From Arachis hypogaea (lineage: Eukaryota; Streptophyta; Magnoliopsida; Fabales; Fabaceae), in assembly GCF_003086295.3 (NCBI RefSeq), contig NC_092047.1, positions 118,646,449 to 118,710,448 of the forward strand: a stretch of DNA of 64,000 bases, written 5' to 3'. Positions 57,007-64,000 of the stretch are shown in pieces. The notes under the pieces are model-generated. The model made no database searches and was not told the DNA's origin. It saw nothing but the letters and a program-made list of their open reading frames with translations. The stretch's first letter is position 1. Each line of letters begins with the position of its first letter. The translations under genes were made by a program, and so were the position numbers.

Positions 57007-59400
57007 CTTCATCTGATCCCACAACAAGGTAAAACACCACTCTTCCCCATACAGAAGTCCAATACTTCCTTCACTTCCATATTCAAATTAAATTTCCGCA
57101 TTTTGTTTGGCGTTTTCTTATCCTATTTCTCTATTCTTCTCTTAGTACCAACAACTCTCCTCATATGTTAATATGTTATTTCACTCCAGGTATATACTTT
57201 AATAATATTCACTCTTAAAATATATTTAATATATTAATTATAAATATTAACAACCAATTAATTATATTTTAATATTATAAATTAAACAACAATTTAATGT
57301 GAATACTAATTTTTAATAAAATACATGTCAAATATATGTTTTTAAAAAATCTACTAGAGAACTAATTTTTTAATTAATATCATTCAATTTTTAAATTATT
57401 TTTTATCTTAAATTACAAATTTTATATTTTAATTCTGAAATCTGAATTTTAAATCTTAAAACATTTAAACATGAAAGTTAAAAAAAACTTTAAAATAAAA
57501 AATAATTAATATTTACTAATTAAAAATTAATTTTCTACATTTATTTTTTAAAAAATATTTTTCCTTTCAATCCGGTGATCAGCATAGAAATGAGTAATAG
57601 AATTGAAATGCATATGCATTTTCTCTCACCATCTATCACCATAATTTAGAGACTAATATATGTAGGCATGCAACTTAATGCTTCCGATGCATTTCAATGA
57701 GAGGAGGTTGAGAATTTAATTCGAAGTTTCATAAATATAGTATTACAATTTATGGTTTCAATCTGCTTGGTCTATGTACAAAATATGGGTCAATTCTATG
57801 GACTTCTGTCCAAATCCTGCAAAATAATAAGGTGAATATTATGATGTTTAAAAGATGATGTTTATTTATTAAAAAAAATTGAAAATTATTGTTTACTTAA
57901 AAAATATAAAAATAAATAATTTTTATAAAATTAAAATTTATTATAAAAAATAAATTAAACAAAATTTAAACAACAATTTATAAACACCATAAAATTGGTC
58001 AAATAATAAACACTGTACACAAAGACCTGACATATTATTTCAGAATCTTTGTACTTTTGCAAGTACATCATTATTATCTTTTACCAGTCTCACACACAAC
58101 CCTTCCTCCCCTTCTCTTGCAACGACATATTTGAGACAAAGACAAACAAAACTCTTAAAAAAATTATTTTATTTTATACATTTTTAGGATAAAATGATTT
58201 ATTTAACATTTAATTATGCATTGTTTGTCAATTTTCCATTATATATCTAAATTATTTTTATTTGCATAAATAATAACACTTAATTACATATCATCGGTGC
58301 AAAAGAATCTTGTACTAAATAATACATATAAAAAAATGAAACCTTAAAAAAACATAATAATTATAATAGTGGGCCAAATAATTAGTTATTAGAGTAGATC
58401 TCACTTAGAAACTAATTAATTATTAATCATTATTGGTAAATATAGTATTAAAAAATTTTCACATGTACTAGCTACTCTAATGATACAGCAGTCTATCATG
58501 TACGGATCGGTGGCAAGTAAAATTGTTGTCGTTTTGCATGGTGCGTAAAGACAAAAAAGCCCATAAAAAGATAGGAAAAAGACGCAAAGGATATTATAGT
58601 AGAATGGAATATGTGGCTGAGTCATGAATCATGATAACTTGTATTGGTGAGCTTGTAACGAATTGGAAAACTTTGATGAACTATTAACGATGAATTATTG
58701 TTTCAATAGTAGATATTTATTAACAATTGTTTATTTGTTTTGAATTGATATTTTTTCTAAATTATATATGAATATTTGATTATTTATTAAAATTAAAAAA
58801 TAAATATTATCACTTTTATTTCGATATTGTCACTTTTTTTTATGAATTTATGGACACATACAATATAAATCATAAATAGTTTGACATTATTAAAAAATAA
58901 AAATATTAATATTATTTCCTTTAAAATTATGGTTAATGGCTGACTTAATTCAACGTTACATGTATAACTTGCTGAGTGGGTTCAAATGAAAATTTTTATT
59001 AAAATATTAATTTTAAATTTAAATAAAAGATTTTAATAATTTTTTATAATAGAGATATTATAGTTATTTTTATAAAAAAATATTAATTTAAACCAATTTA
59101 AAATTTAGTTCATAAATTTTTTAACCAAACCAATTTGTTCAATCTAATTTTGACAAAAAAATACGATTTTTAATAGATTATATATATTAAATTTTAATTA
59201 ATGAAAAATATTTTAAAAAATGATATTTGAAATGTTTTTATATGAGTAATTCCGTTAGCTAAACCCTGAACATAATCGGAATAGGAAATGGTGGGTGGTG
59301 CATGGTAAATTAATGTAGTTGGATGAGAAGGACAAGTGAGTGAGCGACGGAATCAAATATGAATGATCATTTTCAAGCTATGTTTGTTTTGGTGGGTATA
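57007..59400. other. A+T-rich intergenic DNA
   Basis: 57030-57170 is less A+T-rich and leader-like (CACCACTCTTCCCC, CTTCCTTCACTTCC) but opens into no frame. The rest is low-complexity A+T sequence without a gene. Confidence 0.4.
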
Positions 59401-59419
59401 TAATAATTGTCTTCCTTTC

Positions 59420-59590
59420 TTTTTAGGAACAAGAAAACATTTGCGTGTGACTCTATGGGACCCACCTTTCCCTATGACGAAGCCACGCCTGCCGCCTCTA
59501 TCCTGCTGACGGCTGATTACCGGCGGATATGGTGCCGGCAGAATCCCCCCCTTCTCTCTCTTCTGCATATATGCATTAATTCATTTACAT
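59420..59590. other. Short GC-rich island of unknown nature
   Basis: Open on both strands (59407-59664 plus, 59353-59568 minus), with CACGCCTGCCGCC and TTACCGGCGG in an A+T-rich setting. No protein family is recognised on either strand, so no gene is called. Confidence 0.3.
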
Positions 59591-59756
59591 ATATGCATGC
59601 ATATGATAGACCCTATTCACTGACCCTTCATTTTCTATTTTGTTTTATTCCCTATTTTTTCTAAGGGTAAAGTAAACCATGAGCTGTTGCTTTTTGAAGA
59701 TTTTTAGTCCCAAATTCAAAATGGAAGCGGGACAGATAGTTATGATTTTTAAAAAG

Positions 59757-59925
59757 AGCAATGTTAGAACTAACAATTTTTGTAATTTGTAATCATTAAA
59801 TAGTCATTAATAATGATTTTAATAGTGTAAAATTAGCATGAAATTTTATCTAATGACTCACTTTTTTTTTGCTAGTTACATGCTGAGCAGAATTTAACAA
59901 AGTTACTAGTCTCCTAAATTTTTCC
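59757..59925. mobile_element. MITE, family copy 4 of 4
   Basis: Contains AATGTTAGAACTAACAATTT, AGTCATTAATAATG, TAGTGTAAAATTAG, TTTTATCTAATGACTCAC and ACATGCTG, parallel to 9955-10106. It abuts the left end of the Harbinger-like element. Confidence 0.6.
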
Positions 59926-60424
59926 TTTCAAAGATTCTAAGAGCATCTCCAATGAAGAAGCCCTGCTACTGTTTAGTCAGAAAAAGAAGAAATTGAACCG
60001 TTGGAGAGAATTAACGTGAAGTCCTTCACGTTTTTCAAGAGGAGAGAGAGAAGAGGGAGTCCCTCTGAATGGGGACTCCTATAAAGTAATAAACAATTGC
60101 CATTTGGCATTAAAAAAATAAATAAATAATTATATAAAATATTAATTAATTAAATAATTATATTATATAATTAAATAATAATTAATTTAATAATAATTAT
60201 AATGACTAATTAAATTAAATATTGATAATTTTATTTAATTAATAATTTATATTAAATAATTAACAAATAATTAATTAAGTAATTAAATTACAATTAAGTT
60301 ACTAATAATTATAATAATTAGATAAATTAAATAATGAAATATTAATTTAATTAATAATTTATATTAATTATTTATATCATAATTAATATTAAATATTATT
60401 TATATTTATATTATTATATTAATT

Positions 60425-60490
60425 TAGCCGTTGTAAAACTAGCCGTTGTAAAAATAGCCGTTAGAAACTAGTCGTTACTATGTTACCGTT
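60425..60490 (+). repeat. GCCGTT repeats, 5' cluster
   Basis: Three copies of AGCCGTT with a relic AGTCGTT and TACCGTT, spaced by about 15 bases, lie just upstream of the ORF1 promoter. CCGTTA/G fits the plant MYB recognition consensus CNGTTR. Confidence 0.7.
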
Positions 60491-60518
60491 ATTATTAATA
60501 AATTAATATTTTGTTACT

Positions 60519-60529
60519 CTATATATACC
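60519..60529 (+). promoter_or_regulatory. TATA box of the ORF1 gene
   Basis: CTATATATACC stands about 110 bases before the ATG at 60632 and is followed by CT-rich leader sequence. Confidence 0.6.
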
Positions 60530-60631
60530 ACTTAGATACACTTGTATTCTCACACTCTCTACAACTCTTCTTCATCTTCTTCTAAGTTCACAAAATCATC
60601 ATTCTGCTACTATTATTTTTTGTTCGAAAAA

Positions 60632-61999
60632 ATGGATCCAAACCAACTCAACTCTTTCTTCAATTACTTACAAAACTTTCCTCAAATTCCAAATACCCAA
60701 CAATCTCAAACCTCAAACTCTTAAGTTCCAAATCAAAACTTCATACTACCAAATACATTTCAAAATCCAAATCCACAAAATCTCTCTAATTTCAATTTTC
60801 AAACTCCTTATAATAATCAATTTCCTATATTCCAACCACAAAATCAAAATTCACAAACACCCCAGTTACCATTTTCATCCATATTTAACCCTTCTATCGG
60901 AAATGTTACTCCAACTTCCTTGCCGTTTCCAACTCAATTTAGTGCATCAAGACATAACTCATCTGGTGTTAGTGGCTCTTCTAACCCATCCTCTCAGACT
61001 CCTATACAATCTAGTCCAAATTCGCAATATTCAGATTTTGCCAACCCTCATGGATTAGATGCTATCGACCTCAATGATGATATTGAAGATCGGAGGCAAG
61101 ATAGTATTCAACACTGGCATTGGAAAGAGGATGAGATGTTGATCAGTGCATGGTTAAATATTTCAACTGACCCTGTAGTTGGTACCGATCAAAAGGGGGA
61201 AACATTTTGGAGTCGAATTCATAGCTACTGTGTAGAATTTTGCACCGACATGACAAGGGGGGTAGTTGTATGTAAGAAACGATGGTATAAGATCAACAAG
61301 GCTGTTGCACAATTTGCTGGTTGCTACGATCAAGCTAGTCGAAACATAAGGAGTGGTTCGAACGCTGATGATATAAAGGAGTTGGCTTATAAACTTTATT
61401 CCACAAATTATGGTCAAATGTTCACTTTTGAGAGGCATTGGAACATGCTTCGATTGGAGCAAAAATGGAGAGGCCAACTACCTACACAGAGTGGCGGCTC
61501 AAAGAGAACCAAGGTTAGTGCAACTGGAGCATACTCATCCTCATCAAACCCAGAAACACCGTTGGCTGACGAACCCGGTGTGGACTCTCCCGTTCGCCCA
61601 CAAGGATCAAAGAAGAGCAAGCGAAGAGGTAAGGGAAAAGCACAGATGTCTAAAGATTTTAGCGAAAGAAAATCATCGGTTGTCAAAAAATTATCTCTCA
61701 TGGAAGATATTAAGAATGTTAGAGAAAAGGAACTAATGGAAAGGGAAAAAGAAAGAGAAGAGGAGAAGGAACATAGAGCAAAGATGATGGCAATCAAAGA
61801 GAAGGAGATACAAATTCAAGCGGCAATGAAAGAACAAGAATTACAAACTCAGAGGTATATTAAAGAAATGGAGATAAAAGCAAAAGAAAGGGAAATGGAT
61901 ATGCAAATACTTAATGCTGACACGTCTACAATGAGTGAGAAACGACGAGCTCTTCATGAGATTGCATGTGAGAAAATAATGGCCAAGTGGTTTACTTAA
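60632..61999 (+). pseudogene. Harbinger ORF1-type Myb/SANT-like protein with one stop codon
   Basis: One frame of 455 codons from ATG 60632, interrupted only by TAA at 60722-60724 (codon 31). The N-terminal 160 residues are Asn/Gln/Pro/Ser-rich. A trihelix/SANT-like DNA-binding region spans about codons 160-276: HWHWKEDEMLISAWLNIS, GETFWSRIHSYC, CKKRWYKINKAVAQFAG and FERHWNMLRLEQKW. A basic linker (SKKSKRRGKGKAQ) is followed by a charged coiled coil (about codons 345-435), the NAM-associated C-terminal type. This is the DNA-binding partner of the Harbinger transposase; such plant genes are often mislabelled glutathione S-transferase T3-like. The downstream ATG at 60920 would still give 359 residues with the whole DNA-binding and coiled-coil parts. 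TAA could derive from CAA by one transition. Confidence 0.85.
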
Positions 62000-62147
62000 T
62001 GGTTCCTTGTATTCGTAGAGTTATGTAGTATGTTCTTATTTATTTATTGCGTATTACTGGTATGTGATGTAGTTTGTTTTATTTATTTCTGATGTAAGAT
62101 TTGAAATTAGTCAATATTATTGTGTCGTTGTTGTTCATTAAAGTGAC

Positions 62148-62236
62148 CGTTGCAAAACTAGCCGTTAATTAGCCGTTGCAAAACTAGCCGTTAAGTAGCC
62201 GTTAAGAAAAACTAGCCGTTGCAAAACTAGCCGTTA
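62148..62236 (+). repeat. AGCCGTT repeats, 3' cluster
   Basis: Six AGCCGTT units, several in the form CCGTTGCAAAACTAG, in the same orientation as the 5' cluster, between the ORF1 stop and the element's right end. Confidence 0.8.
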
Positions 62237-62489
62237 ATAATAAAATTGTTAGTTAACTTTGTGAGATGTCTCCAGTAATCAGTTTCAATTTCATGTTGAT
62301 GTTGCTGGTTCAAGATATTTAGCCAATTTCATGATATACTAATTGCATGAAATAAATATCGCTTTCTCATAAAGCTTCACTAAGCTTCAGCCACTTCCTC
62401 CTTCACTAACACAAAATTCTCATTCTACTCTCTCTGGAATATTGTTATTATTATTATTATTTCTATAACATGTTATCACCGTCTTGATC

Positions 62490-63320
62490 GCTGTATATTC
62501 TCTATTCATTTACGATTGATTTTTCATTGGCTGCTTTAAAAATTAATTCTAAGTACTATTGTCAAACTTTTATTTTATATTTTTTTCAATAGTAATATTC
62601 TTATATATTTATATATAAATTACTTGCAGGAATTATTGTTTACAACGAAAAAAGAGAGTTCAGTTTCGCTAGGAGCCCTTGTTATATAATTTAACATTAG
62701 AAATGGGTTTCAAATTCCAAACTCCCATTAAGAAGTACATTTACAAAGTTGATCATAAATATCAAGATCTGATGAAATCATATCAATAAAATTTTATGTT
62801 TGAAAATGAAAACATAATGAAATGAAAACGGACAACAAGAGACGCATGTTCGGGAAGATTTGTTTATGATAACTTCACATCTTTGACGAATGAAATATAG
62901 TAACAAATCATATAAAGCTCTGTTCATTGATTTGTATACGAGGTCATCATAAGCAAATTCACACAGAACATCTGTCTCTCAATATTCATTTCCTTTCATT
63001 ATATTTTCACTTTTAAAAATAAAACTCTTGATATAATTACATCAGATGTAATATTTGGAGTTGACTTTGTAAATCTACCTCTACTTTGTAATAGTTTAAA
63101 ATTCAAAATCATGTTAAACTATAGAACAAAAATTTATCCCAAAACTCAAACCTCTTGTTTATGGAAACAAGCAAATAATCTATATATAAAACTATAAAAA
63201 CATAAAATAAAAGCTTGAAAATAGCACGTACAATCAACATCCATAACAACCAATAAAAAATAATCAAAAAAATAAACAATATACAACTATCAAAACAGTG
63301 ATAACTTAATCCAAAAATAA
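62490..63320. repeat. Foldback element with about 400-bp arms
   Basis: The left arm (TTTTCATTGGCTGCTTT, TGTCAAACTTTTATTTTATA, CATTAGAAATGGGTTTCAAA) pairs with the right arm (AAAATAAAAGCTTGAAAATA, AACAACCAATAAAAAATAAT). The centre near 62905 is ACAAATCATATAAAG/CATTGATTTGT. Diverged member of the family at 43.0-44.96 and 46.7-53.8 kb. Confidence 0.65.
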
Positions 63321-64000
63321 CAACAATAATGTTCTACAAAAAGAATAAAGAGAGTTTTGAGTTGGAGAGGAAGGAAAAACCTGAAACATGTTTACTTGAA
63401 CCAGCAGGATCAACATAAATATAGGATGAAACTGATTATTATAGCAAAGTCAATTAACAACAATTGCATCACTAATTTAAGATATAGTCGCAAAAAGTAC
63501 AAAACCCCCTAAACCATTTAAATTTGAATAATAAGATTCAATTGCACAAGTGAACCAATAGGTCTAAGTAGTATTGTAATACTAGATTTGTAGTGGAAAA
63601 AAATAAGTATAGGCGCAATACAAAAAAAAAACTACACACGTCGAATTAATATAAACAATTTTCTACTCATACAGCATAGCAAAATCAAAAAACAAAACAT
63701 CAAGTCATTTACCCAAAAAAAATAAAAACATAAAAAGTCAAAAGCTCAAGCCTTGCCAAAACGACGTTTTTAAACTAACAATGATGAAATGCATAGTTAA
63801 CTTAAAAAAAAAATAAATGATAGAAGATGAGAGACTAAAAATTTTAAAGAAAGTATGAAAGAATAAATAAATACGAAAAAACAACAAAGGAAGAATCCAA
63901 AATAGAGAGAACAGTAGATCTTTTTTATTTTAAATTTTTTGTAGGGTTTATTTATGGAATCATCCATATGTTTCATATCACATGTAAATGTTATCTTATT
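63321..64000. other. A+T-rich DNA to the right edge
   Basis: No gene or recognised repeat. AACTTAATCCAAAAATAAC at 63304 may be the decayed outer arm of the foldback element. Confidence 0.35.

Larger units (their letters stand above)
59941..62272 (+). mobile_element. PIF/Harbinger-like element carrying only ORF1
   Basis: The left end GAGCATCTCCAATG follows TAA (the superfamily target motif). The right end is degenerate: GAGATGTCTC near 62263-62272 reads inverted as GAGACATCTC. Inside are an extremely A+T-rich stretch (60115-60425), AGCCGTT repeats, a promoter, ORF1 and further AGCCGTT repeats. The DDE transposase (ORF2) of complete elements is absent. Borders are tentative. Confidence 0.6.

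Noticed and set aside
59407..59664. 85-codon plus-strand frame in the GC-rich island
   Set aside because: The opposite strand is open as well and neither peptide shows a recognisable domain or codon pattern.
1..64000. tRNA, rRNA or CRISPR-like arrays
   Set aside because: I saw no cloverleaf with conserved TTCGA-type box B in context, no ribosomal core sequence and no regularly spaced identical repeats. The dyad array at 56.7 kb has uneven spacing and is not CRISPR.

Overview
The window is A+T-rich nuclear DNA of a flowering plant. Spliced genes with GT-AG introns encode plant families (E2F, HVA22-like, OVATE), and the intergenic space is full of plant transposon types. The style of the repeats (a roughly 150-bp MITE seen four times, dyads of the CACAAATCGGA type) is what I recall from Arachis (peanut), so a legume and probably Arachis is my best guess; that is memory, not a search.

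Left part (1-10.8 kb), ordinary single genes: the last seven exons of an E2F transcription factor (+, 38-1607), a small plant-specific protein of unknown function (+, 4092-4610), a six-exon HVA22/DP1-like membrane protein (-, 5247-7728) and an OVATE family protein (+, 10201-10755) with a MITE ending just upstream of its TATA box. From 10.8 to 16.8 kb I see no gene.

Middle part (16.8-45.7 kb): a tandem array of one gene family, all on the minus strand. There are five apparently intact two-exon genes (430, 404, 405, 416 and 416 residues) and two broken 3' remnants. The proteins look like kelch-type beta-propeller proteins without an F-box and share one phase-1 intron. A small intronless gene with a cold-shock-like fold plus one CCHC zinc knuckle (+, 20521-20910) lies between copies 1 and 2. 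Copies 4 and 5 sit in a recent duplication of about 6 kb (27.81-33.46 and 35.19-41.22 kb). They appear identical over the second exon, the intron and both ends of exon 1, but differ at 16 amino acids inside one 370-bp window. The spacers carry very long inverted-repeat (foldback) elements.

Right part (45.7-64 kb), transposon-dominated: a nearly intact hAT transposon (48.84-52.23 kb, one in-frame stop in the transposase) inserted in a foldback arm. It has lost its 3' terminus and is followed by a second copy of its own left flank. Next come gene-like GC-rich leader fragments (53.9-55.6 kb), an array of five 25-bp dyads (56.7-57.0 kb), and a PIF/Harbinger-like element carrying only the Myb/SANT-type ORF1 with one stop codon, bracketed by AGCCGTT repeats (59.94-62.27 kb). 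A further foldback element lies at 62.5-63.3 kb. I see no tRNA, rRNA, CRISPR or LTR retrotransposon.
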